Below are positions 8,909 through 17,830 of a stretch of DNA of 64,000 bases, piece after piece. The stretch is from Cohaesibacter gelatinilyticus (GTDB lineage Bacteria > Pseudomonadota > Alphaproteobacteria > Rhizobiales > Cohaesibacteraceae). The first letter of the stretch is position 1; the number at the start of each line of letters is the position of its first letter. Position numbers and translations under genes: made by a program. The stretch is from assembly GCF_900215605.1 (NCBI RefSeq), contig NZ_OBEL01000004.1:62001-126000 (forward strand), in the 5' to 3' direction. The notes under the pieces are model-generated. The model worked only from the letters and a program-made list of their open reading frames with translations, had not been told where the DNA came from and made no database searches.

Positions 8909-10033
8909 ATGAAGAAAGCACTGATTACCGGAATCACAGGGCAGGATGGATCTTATCTCGCCGAGTTTCTGCTTGATAAAGGATATGAAGTTCACGGTAT
9001 CAAACGGCGGGCGTCCAATTTTAACACCAGTCGTATTGATCATATCTTTCAGGATCCACATATTGAGGGCTCCCGTCTGAAATTGCATTACGGTGATTTG
9101 GCAGATACATCCAATCTGACCCGGATCATGGCCGAGGTGGAGCCGGACGAGGTTTACAATCTCGGGGCCCAGTCTCATGTGGCTGTAAGTTTTGAAAGTC
9201 CGGAATATACCGCGGATGTTGACGCGATCGGTACTTTGCGTCTATTGGAAGCCATTCGTTTTTTGGGTCTTTCCGACAGGACACGCTTCTATCAGGCTTC
9301 AACATCAGAGTTATATGGTCTGGTACAGGAAACTCCGCAAAGAGAAACCACGCCTTTCCATCCCCGCTCTCCTTACGCAGTGGCAAAGCTGTATGCCTAT
9401 TGGATTACGGTTAATTATCGTGAGGCTTATGGGCTCTATGCTTGCAATGGCATTCTCTTCAATCATGAAAGTCCGCGTCGTGGTGAAACCTTTGTGACCC
9501 GCAAAATTACACGTGGGCTGTCCAATATCGCCCAAGGTCTGGATAAATGCCTCTATATGGGCAATATCGACGCCTTGCGGGATTGGGGTCATGCCAAGGA
9601 TTATGTGCGCATGCAATGGATGATGTTGCAGCAGGATAAACCAGAGGATTATGTGATTGCCACAGGGCAGCAGTTCTCGGTGCGTGAATTCATCTATTGG
9701 AGTGCCGAGGCCCTGGGTATCAAATTGCGATTTGAGGGACAGGGATTGGATGAAGTGGCTATTGTAGAAGCAATCACGTCCGATAGAGCTCCAGCCTTGA
9801 CTGTTGGGGATGTTGTCCTACGTATCGATCCACGCTATTTCCGTCCGGCGGAGGTGGAAACCTTGCTTGGAGATCCGACCAAGGCGAAGGAACAATTGAA
9901 CTGGTTGCCAGACATCACCGCTCAGGATATGTGCCGGGAAATGGTTGAAGAAGATCTGAAAACTGCCCGCCGTCATGTGCTGCTCAAGGAGCATCAGCTT
10001 GATTTGCCGGTTCCGTCCGAAATTCAAGACTAA
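8909..10033 (+). CDS. gmd: GDP-mannose 4,6-dehydratase
   Basis: This cytoplasmic short-chain dehydrogenase-fold enzyme converts GDP-D-mannose to GDP-4-keto-6-deoxy-D-mannose, the first step to GDP-fucose, GDP-colitose or GDP-perosamine. At 374 residues it is normal length. The NADP-binding [19 protein letters not shown] is at residues 4-22, followed by [11 protein letters not shown], the catalytic region STSELYG, the [10 protein letters not shown] Tyr-Lys pair and [18 protein letters not shown]. It lies downstream of the two fucosyltransferase-like genes and 15 bases before the reductase gene, clearly in one operon. Confidence 0.97.
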   Translation: MKKALITGITGQDGSYLAEFLLDKGYEVHGIKRRASNFNTSRIDHIFQDPHIEGSRLKLHYGDLADTSNLTRIMAEVEPDEVYNLGAQSHVAVSFESPEYTADVDAIGTLRLLEAIRFLGLSDRTRFYQASTSELYGLVQETPQRETTPFHPRSPYAVAKLYAYWITVNYREAYGLYACNGILFNHESPRRGETFVTRKITRGLSNIAQGLDKCLYMGNIDALRDWGHAKDYVRMQWMMLQQDKPEDYVIATGQQFSVREFIYWSAEALGIKLRFEGQGLDEVAIVEAITSDRAPALTVGDVVLRIDPRYFRPAEVETLLGDPTKAKEQLNWLPDITAQDMCREMVEEDLKTARRHVLLKEHQLDLPVPSEIQD

Positions 10034-10048
10034 TAGGGCAGAGGATCA

Positions 10049-10984
10049 ATGAGCAAGCAACGCACTATCATGCTAACTGGCGGCCGTGGTATGGTCGGCT
10101 CCAATGTCAGGGAAAGGCTGGCCGGGTCTGATTGGAACCTGCTTGCTCCCTCGCACAGTGATCTGGATTTGCTGGATGCAGAGGCGGTGCACGACTATCT
10201 TGCTGTCCACCGCCCGGACATTATCATTCATTCTGCGGGTCTTGTTGGTGGCATTCAGGCCAATATAGCCAATCCCGTTGCATTTCTGGACAAGAACCTT
10301 GTTATTGGTCGCAATGTGATAATGGCGGCCTATGAGGCGAACATCGAGCAATTGATCAATCTGGCGTCAACCTGCGTCTATCCACGTTCAGCCTTAAATC
10401 CACTCTCTGAGGATATGATCCTTACCGGAGAACTGGAGCCAACCAATGAGGGTTATGCGATCGCCAAGCTAATGGCGTTAAGGCTTTGCCAATATGTGAA
10501 TCGTGAACGGGGCAAGGCATGCTTCAAAACCATTATTCCTTGTAATCTTTATGGTAGGCATGACAAATTTGATCCTGCGCGCTCGCATCTGATACCTGCC
10601 ATCATCCATAAGGTGCATCATGCCAAGCTGAACGGTAGCAAAGTGGTTGACATCTGGGGTGATGGTACCGCCAGACGTGAGTTCATGTATGCAGGAGATT
10701 TGGCAGACTTCTTGTACAGGGCTCTGAACAATTTCGATACTTTGCCAGATCTGACGAATGTCGGACTCGGGCATGATTTTTCGATAAACGATTATTATGC
10801 TGCTGTTGCCGAAGTGGTTGGTTGGACAGGGGAGTTCAGTCATGATCTTTCCAAACCTGTTGGCATGAAACAGAAACTGGCGTCCGATGCCAAACAGGCT
10901 GCATGGGGTTGGGCTCCAAAAACCAGCCTTAAAGATGGCATTCAAAAAACCTATGATTTCTATTTGGAGACACTGAACAAATGA
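10049..10984 (+). CDS. fcl: GDP-L-fucose synthase-like epimerase/reductase
   Basis: This 311-residue SDR enzyme resembles Fcl/WcaG, which epimerises and reduces GDP-4-keto-6-deoxymannose to GDP-L-fucose. GGRGMVGSNVRERL at the N-terminus binds NADP. The catalytic Ser and Cys are in LASTCVYP, and Tyr and Lys in YAIAK. The His in ARSHLIPA matches the conserved catalytic His, and EFMYAGDLA follows. Because ColC (GDP-colitose synthase) is a close relative of Fcl and the next gene is ColD-like, this could instead finish GDP-colitose; sequence reading alone does not separate the two. GAGG lies six bases before the ATG, and the stop overlaps the next start by four bases. Confidence 0.88.
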   Translation: MSKQRTIMLTGGRGMVGSNVRERLAGSDWNLLAPSHSDLDLLDAEAVHDYLAVHRPDIIIHSAGLVGGIQANIANPVAFLDKNLVIGRNVIMAAYEANIEQLINLASTCVYPRSALNPLSEDMILTGELEPTNEGYAIAKLMALRLCQYVNRERGKACFKTIIPCNLYGRHDKFDPARSHLIPAIIHKVHHAKLNGSKVVDIWGDGTARREFMYAGDLADFLYRALNNFDTLPDLTNVGLGHDFSINDYYAAVAEVVGWTGEFSHDLSKPVGMKQKLASDAKQAAWGWAPKTSLKDGIQKTYDFYLETLNK

Positions 10985-12150
10985 GTGTTCGCTTTCCCCT
11001 TGCAACATCCACATGGGACGATGCTGAATATCAGGCATTACAGAATGTTATCGAGTCGGACCGGTTTTCCATGGGGCCGCAGGTTGCGCGCTTCGAGGAA
11101 GAGTTCAGCAAGGCATTTGGCAGCAGATACGCGATTATGGTAAATTCCGGGTCTTCTGCTAATCTTCTAATGGTGGCGGCGCTTTTTTTTAGCTCTAATC
11201 CGGATATCAAGCTTGAGCGGGGTGATGAAATCATCGTACCTGCAGTCTCTTGGAGCACAAGCTATTTTCCACTCTGCCAATATGGGTTGAAGGTAAAGTT
11301 CGTAGATGTTTCCTTGGAGACTTTGAATTTCGACCTTGGCGCCTTGAGCAGGGCGATCTCTGATAAGACACGCGCCATAATGGCCGTTAATCTCTTGGGA
11401 AACCCAAATGATTTTTCTGCCATTGGCGATCTGATAGAAGGTCGAAATATTGTATTATTGGAAGACAATTGTGAAAGCATGGGAGCCACATTCGAAGGGC
11501 GTCAAGCTGGTACATTTGGTTTGATGGGATCTTTTTCATCATTTTTCTCGCACCATATTTCCACTATGGAAGGTGGAGTGGTTGTCACCGATGACGAAGA
11601 GTTGCATCATATCATGTTGGCTTTGAGGGCTCATGGTTGGACGCGCAATCTGCCAAAGTTCAACAAGGTTACGGGTGAGAAAAGCGATGATCCATTTGAA
11701 GAAAGCTTCAAATTTGTTCTACCCGGTTATAATCTCAGACCATTGGAAATGTCGGGTGCTCTGGGTATCGAGCAGCTGAAGAAATTACCAGCGCTCATAG
11801 AAGGGCGCCGTAAAAATGGCGCTCTGTTCCAGGAGAAGATTGCTGATCATCCGCTATTTCTAATTCAGCAAGAAATCGGTCAGTCAAGCTGGTTTGGTTT
11901 TTCACTGATATTGCGCCCTGATACGTTACTATCTCGAAAAGATATTGTACGTCAGCTGGATGAGGCCGGATTTGAATGCCGTCCTATTGTTGCTGGAAAT
12001 TTTGCCAAGAATGATGTTCTGAAATACTTCGATTTTGAGATATTTGAAACACTCGATAATGCTGATTATGCCGATCAAAATGGGCTCTTTATCGGAAATC
12101 ACCACTATCCAATTCCTGATGCTTTTGATGTTTTGTCACGAATTCGATAA
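10981..12150 (+). CDS. DegT/DnrJ/EryC1-family PLP enzyme with catalytic His, ColD-like 3-dehydratase
   Basis: This 389-residue sugar-modifying PLP enzyme has the DegT fold, including NSGSSANL near residue 57 and LEDNCESMGATFEG near 160. The position of the usual Schiff-base lysine reads SFFSHHISTMEGGVVV, with His191-His192 and no lysine. In characterised ColD (GDP-4-keto-6-deoxymannose 3-dehydratase) and E1-type dehydratases a His replaces the Lys, and the enzyme removes the 3-OH instead of installing an amine. The RAHGWTRNLP stretch after it also fits ColD as I remember it. Its likely substrate is the Gmd product, leading to a 3,6-dideoxy sugar such as colitose. An aminotransferase of the perosamine type would need the lysine and is less likely. 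Confidence 0.8.
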   Translation: MSVRFPLATSTWDDAEYQALQNVIESDRFSMGPQVARFEEEFSKAFGSRYAIMVNSGSSANLLMVAALFFSSNPDIKLERGDEIIVPAVSWSTSYFPLCQYGLKVKFVDVSLETLNFDLGALSRAISDKTRAIMAVNLLGNPNDFSAIGDLIEGRNIVLLEDNCESMGATFEGRQAGTFGLMGSFSSFFSHHISTMEGGVVVTDDEELHHIMLALRAHGWTRNLPKFNKVTGEKSDDPFEESFKFVLPGYNLRPLEMSGALGIEQLKKLPALIEGRRKNGALFQEKIADHPLFLIQQEIGQSSWFGFSLILRPDTLLSRKDIVRQLDEAGFECRPIVAGNFAKNDVLKYFDFEIFETLDNADYADQNGLFIGNHHYPIPDAFDVLSRIR

Positions 12151-12196
12151 ATCGACATCTTGTTGGTTACGCGAGAGCGGGACAAACTTTGGGATG

Positions 12197-13270
12197 CTAA
12201 AATGGCTTGAATTTGTGGCGTAGTGCGCGCGATGGGTTGAGTTTGAAGGCAAAGACCATTGCTTTTCGGCGCAGCTCTTTCAACTCTCTTCGCTTTGCTT
12301 CCTGCACCAAATGATGTGACAGCAACTGTCTGGATTTGGCGCTGCTGAAAAATCTTGTATGGATCATAATATCAAGTAGGAATGAAAGATCGTCGGATGG
12401 GAGAGCGTCAATTGCTTCTTGGTTCAGGATTTGATCTATAATGGAATAGGTGCGAAATAGCGTAAGTATGTCATTCGGTGCATTGGAGAGCTCTGGTGAA
12501 TTGCTAGACCAGGAAAATTCAGGTGGTGTCGTCCAAGATTGAGAGGGATCAGGACGATCTGCCTCAATTTCGCGTGCAATCAGTATGATCATATCCTGAG
12601 AAAAGCGTTGGCGAACAAGATTGCGTTGGGTTACTTGCCCTGTATGTAGGCGATAATCTAGCAGCACATCCGAAAGGCCGACCAGTTTGGTTTTCTTGCT
12701 CATACGATACCATAGATCGAGGTCTTCAGCGCCTTTGAAGACTTCTCTATATCCTCCGGCGGCCAGCATTTCGGACTTGCGCGCCATGACGGTTGGATGA
12801 TGAGGTAAGCAATTGCCTTCTTTAAGTGCTTTTGCGATTTCTTCTGCTGAAAGAGGGGTATTTGTCACCTTTTGAACTGGTGCACCCTGATCGTCAATTT
12901 TCCGCATCTGGGTAAAGACAAGTCCCACATCAGGATTGTTTTCCAGAAAGCGCCGTTGAATGGAGAAGCGGTTTGAATAGGAAATATCATCCGCATCCAT
13001 TCGAGCAATGATATCAGCTTTTGCCTCTGCCAGCCCCCAGTTCAGGGCTGAAACCAGGCCAGCATTCTCTCGACTTAATATGCGGATACGATTGTCTTGG
13101 CGGGACATGCGTTCAAGAATTGCACCTGTGCCATCGATTGATCCGTCGTTTATTGCCAGAACTTCAAAGCTTCTAAAATCTTGTTCCAGTATACTAGCGA
13201 GAGCCTCTTCCAAATATTGCTCTCCATTATAAATCGGCAGAATAACGGAAATTTCAGGTAGGTTGGGCAT
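12197..13270 (-). CDS. Family GT2 glycosyltransferase
   Basis: This is a 357-residue GT-A fold glycosyltransferase. The N-terminus reads ISVILPIYNGEQYLEEAL, typical of GT2. The nucleotide-sugar motif is in ARMDADDISYSNRFSIQRRF near residue 92, and the acceptor region GAEDLDLWYRMSK is near 190. The C-terminal 120 residues are basic and match nothing I recognise. ATG 13270 is preferred (GGAA about 11 bases upstream); an in-frame ATG at 13291 lacks a ribosome site. It converges on the ColD-like gene and lies 33 bases after another GT2 gene on the same strand, so both probably build the same surface glycan. Donor and acceptor cannot be read from the sequence. Confidence 0.87.
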   Translation of the reverse strand: MPNLPEISVILPIYNGEQYLEEALASILEQDFRSFEVLAINDGSIDGTGAILERMSRQDNRIRILSRENAGLVSALNWGLAEAKADIIARMDADDISYSNRFSIQRRFLENNPDVGLVFTQMRKIDDQGAPVQKVTNTPLSAEEIAKALKEGNCLPHHPTVMARKSEMLAAGGYREVFKGAEDLDLWYRMSKKTKLVGLSDVLLDYRLHTGQVTQRNLVRQRFSQDMIILIAREIEADRPDPSQSWTTPPEFSWSSNSPELSNAPNDILTLFRTYSIIDQILNQEAIDALPSDDLSFLLDIMIHTRFFSSAKSRQLLSHHLVQEAKRRELKELRRKAMVFAFKLNPSRALRHKFKPF

Positions 13271-13303
13271 AGTATAGCAGGTTCCAATCAAATCTGTCTT
13301 TTA

Positions 13304-14104
13304 TCAATTTCTGGCTTTGGAAGCCTCGATCAGCTGGTGCTGATAGAATTTTGCGATGCGTATGAAACGTGAAAAGGCATAGTTAACCGACACCACAACA
13401 CCCCACCAGCCATAAAGAAAGGCTTTGCGGGCAAAGTAGCTTTTGAAAAAGGCGAGAGGGAATTCGGTCAGAAGACGCCAGGAAGAGACGCTTCTGCCGC
13501 GTTTAATCATGTCTGCGACCTGCATGTCCGAATAGCGATTGAGCTTCTCGACAGAGAATTGGATGGATCGCTGGGAATAGTGATCGACCCGACCGGATAG
13601 TTTGGCCAGTTTGACATCTTCCTTGGGCCTGACTGTGTCATGGACCGGCGACTCGGAGAAGCGCCCTTTTCCCTTGTTATAAAGACGATATTGCCAATAT
13701 CCAAAGGCCCAATCCTTGGCCGTTTTTTCATGCGGAAAGACATCGACGATATAAACTTTGTAAATATCATCCTCAGGTGCTGGAGTGAACAGAGAGATCA
13801 TCTCTTGCGCCAGCTTTGGCGTAACCGCTTCATCAGCATCAATATTCAGAAGCCAGTCATTGCGACACTGATCCTCTGCAAAGCGCTTCTGATTACCATA
13901 GCCGTCCCATTCGTTGAAAAATACGATTGCTCCTGCGCCTTTTGCGATTTCAACTGTGCGATCAGTCGAGCCAGAATCGACAACAATGACTTCATCTACC
14001 CAGTCTTTGACGCTATTGATTGCCTTGAGGATCCGATCTTCTTCATCTTTGGCAATTATGAAGGCTGAAACGGGTAGCTGAGTATCCAAGAGACTATCTC
14101 GCAA
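13304..14104 (-). CDS. Family GT2 glycosyltransferase of the WaaE/KdtX (LPS core) type
   Basis: This 266-residue protein begins with the typical WaaE/KdtX pattern: FIIAKDEEDRILKAINSVKD, VDEVIVVDSGSTDRTVEIAK, NEWDGYGNQKRFAEDQC and DWLLNIDADEAVTPKLAQEM. Characterised members add a hexose to the inner core of lipopolysaccharide, using a UDP sugar in the cytoplasm. The C-terminal part (PVHDTVRP, RVDHYSQRSI, then a hydrophobic stretch around residues 215-245) also fits the family. It is the first gene of a two-gene minus-strand unit with the other GT2 gene. This suggests the locus decorates LPS rather than a free exopolysaccharide. Confidence 0.85.
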   Translation of the reverse strand: MRDSLLDTQLPVSAFIIAKDEEDRILKAINSVKDWVDEVIVVDSGSTDRTVEIAKGAGAIVFFNEWDGYGNQKRFAEDQCRNDWLLNIDADEAVTPKLAQEMISLFTPAPEDDIYKVYIVDVFPHEKTAKDWAFGYWQYRLYNKGKGRFSESPVHDTVRPKEDVKLAKLSGRVDHYSQRSIQFSVEKLNRYSDMQVADMIKRGRSVSSWRLLTEFPLAFFKSYFARKAFLYGWWGVVVSVNYAFSRFIRIAKFYQHQLIEASKARN

Positions 14105-14181
14105 CTGAGGATGAATTCCAATTCGAGATATCGTATTGCCCTTGCTTTTGCAAGCTGCATCAACCGCGAGATTGAGTTGTA

Positions 14182-14859
14182 TCAGCGTGCCTGGTCAGGT
14201 ACGTAAAGTTCGGAAAAGGCCAGTTTTACGGCTGCTCGGACTTCTCCGCTTCGACGCTCGATATGGATGCGAATGGCACTGACCGTGTCATCCATATTGC
14301 GGGTTGCCAACGTATCCAGAATTTTGAGATGTTCTGCTGGGGTTCGCAAATGTTTGCTTTCCATATCGATGCTGCGCACAAACCGCATTCTTGCATTGAT
14401 ATTGGCAATCATACGCATCAGTTCATCACTTTGCGAAAGGGCAACAAGACTGGAGTGGAAGCTCTCATCCAGATCGACCATATCGGTAACAGAGGCATCC
14501 GCTTGATAGCCGGGTTCACTGTCGACAACTATTGTGCGAATTTTCGCGATGTCCTCATCCGTTGCGCGTAGGCAGGCAAGTCTTAAGGCTTCGCATTCCA
14601 CTGCAACACGCGCTTCATAGAGGGAGAGAACCTTGTCAGGATCAAGAGAGCGGCAGAAGAAACCTTTGCCAGCTTCAAAGCGAATGAAGCCTTCCGCGGC
14701 CAGACGGTTCAGCGCTTCGCGAACAGGTGTGCGGCTGGCACCCAATTGTTTGGCGAGGGCTTTTTCGTTGATTTTCTGATCGGGCAGAAATTCGAAATCG
14801 GTGGCCTTTTTGCGAACAATTTCATAAATTGCATGAACGCTATTGGATGTCTCATTCAT
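14182..14859 (-). CDS. GntR-family transcriptional regulator, FCD subfamily (copy 2)
   Basis: This is a 225-residue DNA-binding regulator. The winged-helix part has LAKQLGASRTPVREALNRLAAEGFI. The all-helical FCD ligand domain has LDESFHSSLVALS and AEHLKILDTLATRN, with the conserved Asp and His residues that usually bind a metal and a small acid. ATG 14859 is chosen because AGAGG lies nine bases upstream; an in-frame ATG at 14949 lacks this and would leave only two bases after the preceding gene. It is clearly paralogous to that gene: both keep RTPxREALNRL and end near LYVP. It is probably co-transcribed with it. The ligand is unknown. Confidence 0.9.
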   Translation of the reverse strand: MNETSNSVHAIYEIVRKKATDFEFLPDQKINEKALAKQLGASRTPVREALNRLAAEGFIRFEAGKGFFCRSLDPDKVLSLYEARVAVECEALRLACLRATDEDIAKIRTIVVDSEPGYQADASVTDMVDLDESFHSSLVALSQSDELMRMIANINARMRFVRSIDMESKHLRTPAEHLKILDTLATRNMDDTVSAIRIHIERRSGEVRAAVKLAFSELYVPDQAR

Positions 14860-14951
14860 TCTGTCACACCTCTGATTGCAAGTGACGCGTTTCTTTGCAG
14901 GGTTGATGTGACCACGGGCTGTGAAAGAGCTGGAGTGTGATTTGATCAATT

Positions 14952-15623
14952 TCAGATCGTTGGGACATAGAGCCGGGAATAAGCGCGACGGACCGCTTCA
15001 GCTGCTTCTTCTCTGCGTCGTTTGATATGTTCGCGTATTGCCTCATAGGCTCTGTTTGCATCGCGTTGTTCCAGTATTTCCAGAATTTTCAGATGATCAC
15101 TTCCTGCTAGATGCTTTCTCTCCTCCATATCAATCCAACGAATATATCGCAGTCGGGCATTGAGATTGGTGAGAATACGCTCCAGCTCCTGATTGTGGGA
15201 AAGGCGCAGAAGGCGCATGTGGAATTCCTCATCAAGAGCAACCAGAATATCCACCGGGGAGGCGCTGCAATAGGCTTCTTCACTCTTCTTGATAAAGGTC
15301 CGGATGGAGTGGAAGTCTGCGTCACTGGCGCGTAGCACAGCCAACTTCACCCCTTCACTTTCTATCGCCATGCGAGTTTCATAAAGATCGAGTACACTTT
15401 GAGGATCCAGCGGGCGGCAGGAAAATCCCTGTCCTTTTTTAAAGGCTAGAAAACCCTCGGCAACCAATCTGTTCAGGGCCTCACGCAAAGGTGTCCGGCT
15501 CGTTCCCAATTTGCGGGCCAGATTGCTTTCGTTAAGCGGTGCATCGGGTTTGAAGTCAAATCCGATAGCCATCTTGCGGACTTGTATGTATATGCGCTCA
15601 ACATTGCTGATTTCCGCAGTCAT
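14952..15623 (-). CDS. GntR-family transcriptional regulator, FCD subfamily (copy 1)
   Basis: This is a 223-residue FadR-type regulator. It has an N-terminal winged helix (LARKLGTSRTPLREALNRLVAEGF) and an FCD sensor domain (LDEEFHMRLLRLS, then SDHLKILEILEQRD). GAGG lies nine bases before the ATG at 15623. It is the promoter-proximal member of a tandem pair of regulators with roughly half their residues in common by eye. Neither sits beside an obvious structural gene: upstream is a 322-base gap and downstream a glycosyltransferase unit. A perfect CTGTATACAG palindrome about 165 bases upstream is a plausible autoregulatory site. Confidence 0.9.
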   Translation of the reverse strand: MTAEISNVERIYIQVRKMAIGFDFKPDAPLNESNLARKLGTSRTPLREALNRLVAEGFLAFKKGQGFSCRPLDPQSVLDLYETRMAIESEGVKLAVLRASDADFHSIRTFIKKSEEAYCSASPVDILVALDEEFHMRLLRLSHNQELERILTNLNARLRYIRWIDMEERKHLAGSDHLKILEILEQRDANRAYEAIREHIKRRREEAAEAVRRAYSRLYVPTI

Positions 15624-15786
15624 TTTGCATTCCTCACGCTTTGTGCCTCATCTCCTTGTGAGCGGAGACAGGAGGTCAGTCATGGAAGCTGTCGGGTCAA
15701 ACAACAAGATTTCAGAACAGAATGTCACCCCAGTGCATGACAATATATACAGGACGACAGATATGCACTTAGAGTATAATACATAT

Positions 15787-15796
15787 CTGTATACAG
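15787..15796. promoter_or_regulatory. GntR-type operator candidate CTGTATACAG
   Basis: This perfect 10-bp palindrome carries the TGTATAC core common in operators of FCD-type GntR regulators. Related half-sites lie nearby (ATATATACAG at 15744-15753). It lies upstream of the tandem gntR genes and is most simply an autoregulatory site. Confidence 0.5.
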
Positions 15797-15878
15797 AATG
15801 GAATGTTGATGGTCAACGTTGATCAGGATTTGTTTTATATGAGTTTTCGTCTCTTATCCGACTTGAGGCGGTCGTTAA

Positions 15879-15893
15879 TACCAAAAATTGGTA
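15879..15893. repeat. Inverted repeat TACCAA-AAA-TTGGTA
   Basis: Six-base arms with a 3-base centre lie between the gntR promoter region and the end of the phosphoesterase gene. It could be a second regulator site; it lacks the GC-rich stem and T-run of a terminator. Confidence 0.3.
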
Positions 15894-15945
15894 CATTCAA
15901 TGGCCACCTACGAGATATAGACGGCCTGGATTTTTATCTTCACCG

Positions 15946-16749
15946 TTATGGATAGAACGGGTGTGGGCCATCAAAACGGCCGACCGGGATGACGTGAGAG
16001 ACGAAACCATCGCGCCATTCATGCAGCATGAAAGCCCCGGGTTCCTTGGTCAGACAATTGGCGGCATCTTCACGCAAATCCATACTGACCGCGTGAGATG
16101 GTCCGGGGCAGGTCAGGCAAATACGGTTTGCAAACAGACTGGTGCTTGAGCGGTGCACATGGCCTGTTATCAGCCGAATGTCTCCCTCATATCGCTCTAG
16201 CAACTCGGTCAGGGCTTCTGTTTGCCAGAGATTATTCTGATCCATCACATGCAATCCGATGGTGACAGGGGGATGATGAAAACCGACAAGCAATGGTTTC
16301 CCGTCCGCAACATCCATCACATCTTCAAGATACTTTAGGTTCTGCCTGGATAATTCGCCATGGGATTTTCCCTGAACCAGACTGTCCAGACCGATGAGAA
16401 TGAAGTTTTCCAATTCCATATGCCAACAGATGGGACCGGATGCCGGCATCCAGCTCTCGCCAGCGAAAGCGAAGCGCATATTGTCCCGACTGTCATGGTT
16501 TCCCGGTAAGGCGAGATAAGGCAATTGGAGTGGAGCCATGATCGCCTTGAAACGCTCGTAATCCTCCCGACTGCCATAGTCGGTGAGATCGCCGGTGATT
16601 GCGACAGCATCCACCGGTCCGATCGCGTCCAATATCGAATTGATCGTCTCCACAGTTGCTTCCAGTGCGTGGGTGGTATCCACGCGTCCATAGGCCAGAT
16701 CGTTCGGCGGAACAATATGAGTATCGGTGATTTGCAGGATTTTTGACAT
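15946..16749 (-). CDS. Metallophosphoesterase (class III phosphodiesterase, CpdA/GpdQ-like)
   Basis: This 267-residue cytoplasmic calcineurin-like phosphoesterase has the complete two-metal motif set in order: ITDTH (residues 7-11), AITGDLTDYG, LPGNHDSRDN, VGFHHPPV and ITGHVHRSST. The family includes cAMP phosphodiesterase CpdA and glycerophosphodiesterase GpdQ. It is the last gene of an operon that starts with an ABC binding protein, 43 bases after the ATPase gene. Its position suggests it hydrolyses the imported compound, perhaps an organophosphate diester, rather than serving as a general cAMP enzyme. That substrate is inferred from context only. Confidence 0.88.
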   Translation of the reverse strand: MSKILQITDTHIVPPNDLAYGRVDTTHALEATVETINSILDAIGPVDAVAITGDLTDYGSREDYERFKAIMAPLQLPYLALPGNHDSRDNMRFAFAGESWMPASGPICWHMELENFILIGLDSLVQGKSHGELSRQNLKYLEDVMDVADGKPLLVGFHHPPVTIGLHVMDQNNLWQTEALTELLERYEGDIRLITGHVHRSSTSLFANRICLTCPGPSHAVSMDLREDAANCLTKEPGAFMLHEWRDGFVSHVIPVGRFDGPHPFYP

Positions 16750-16792
16750 GGCAATTCAGACTTCAGGAAGCTTCGAGTGTAAGTGTATTGAA

Positions 16793-17830
16793 TTAGGCAG
16801 GATCGAGCATCAATAGTGCTGATGGATCGATGGAGAGTGAGACTGTTTCGCCTATGGCGGGAGCCGTTTGGCCGCTATGCAGGCAGTACAGTGCGTCTTC
16901 CATGATGCCTGAGAGAGCGATTTTGTAATGAGTGCCAAGGAATGTGACGCTGTTGACCGTCCCTTCCAAACTGCCGGTTTGATCGAGTGTCACATCTTCT
17001 GCTCGCACATAGAGATCCGGTGTGGAGGATGTTTTTGACTGGGCCTGTACAGGAAGGGCAATTTCCCCACCTTGCATCTTGAATTTCTTGTCTTGAAAAT
17101 GACCGTCCAGCCGCATGGCATTTCCGACAAATTCTGCGACAAAGGCAGAAGATGGCTTGCGATAGAGAATTTCCGGGCTACCTACCTGGGCAATGACGCC
17201 GTCTTTCATCACCGCAACGCGATCGGCAATGGCAAGGGCCTCATCCTGATCATGGGTAACAAAAATGGCGGTGATGCCAAACATACGTAAAAGCAGGGCC
17301 AGCTCGTCGCGCAGTTCATCACGCAAGGCGGCATCAAGAGCAGAGAGTGGCTCATCCAGCAACAATATACGAGGGCGCGGGGCCACGGCGCGGGCCAAGG
17401 CGACACGTTGGCGCTGCCCGCCAGAAAGAGCATTGATGGAACGGTCTGCATAAGGTGTCAGATGGCAGAGTTCCAAAACATGGTCGACCCGTTCTGCAAT
17501 CTCGGAGGTCGATAGCTTCTGCATCTTCAACCCATAACCGATATTGCCGCGCACAGACATATTGGGAAAGAGTGCATAGCTTTGAAAGACCATGCCGATG
17601 GCGCGTTTTTCAACCGGAAGCGCGGTGACATTGTCTGTGTCGAAGAAAATGTCACCTCCCTTGTCCGGTGTTTCCAGACCCGCAATAAGCCTCAACAATG
17701 TTGTCTTGCCACAACCAGAAGGTCCTAGCAGCGAGAGGATTTCTCCCTGTTCAACCTCCAACTCGGTCGGAAGCAGGGCTTTGGTGCCATCAGGATAGGT
17801 TTTGGCGAAATTTGAAACTTTAAGTGTCAT
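16793..17830 (-). CDS. ABC transporter ATPase, PotA/UgpC/FbpC type
   Basis: This 345-residue ATPase energises import through the two permeases encoded upstream. It has Walker A GPSGCGKTT, the Q-loop VFQSYALFP, signature LSGGQRQRVALARA, Walker B ILLLDEPLSALD, the switch His in FVTHDQDEA, and a C-terminal TOBE-like domain from about residue 270. The start at 17830 overlaps the previous permease stop by four bases (ATGA) and has AAGGA nearby; an in-frame start at 17863 lies inside the permease gene. The operon order is binding protein, permease, permease, ATPase, phosphoesterase. Confidence 0.93.
   Translation of the reverse strand: MTLKVSNFAKTYPDGTKALLPTELEVEQGEILSLLGPSGCGKTTLLRLIAGLETPDKGGDIFFDTDNVTALPVEKRAIGMVFQSYALFPNMSVRGNIGYGLKMQKLSTSEIAERVDHVLELCHLTPYADRSINALSGGQRQRVALARAVAPRPRILLLDEPLSALDAALRDELRDELALLLRMFGITAIFVTHDQDEALAIADRVAVMKDGVIAQVGSPEILYRKPSSAFVAEFVGNAMRLDGHFQDKKFKMQGGEIALPVQAQSKTSSTPDLYVRAEDVTLDQTGSLEGTVNSVTFLGTHYKIALSGIMEDALYCLHSGQTAPAIGETVSLSIDPSALLMLDPA

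Larger units (their letters stand above)
15624..15945. promoter_or_regulatory. Gene-free gap carrying the GntR-pair promoter region
   Basis: These 322 bases separate the start of the first GntR gene from the end of the phosphoesterase gene, both on the minus strand. They contain two inverted repeats (15787-15796 and 15879-15893) and an A/T-rich centre near 15765-15790. I see no convincing open frame. The segment should carry the promoter and operators of the GntR pair and the 3' end of the ABC operon. Confidence 0.5.

Noticed and set aside
10981-12150. Perosamine synthase or another aminotransferase call for the DegT-family gene
   Set aside because: The Schiff-base lysine required for amine transfer is His here, which fits 3-dehydratases of the ColD/E1 type instead.
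14182-15623. Reading the two GntR genes as one gene split by a frameshift
   Set aside because: Each has its own ribosome site, its own winged helix and its own FCD domain, so they are complete paralogues.
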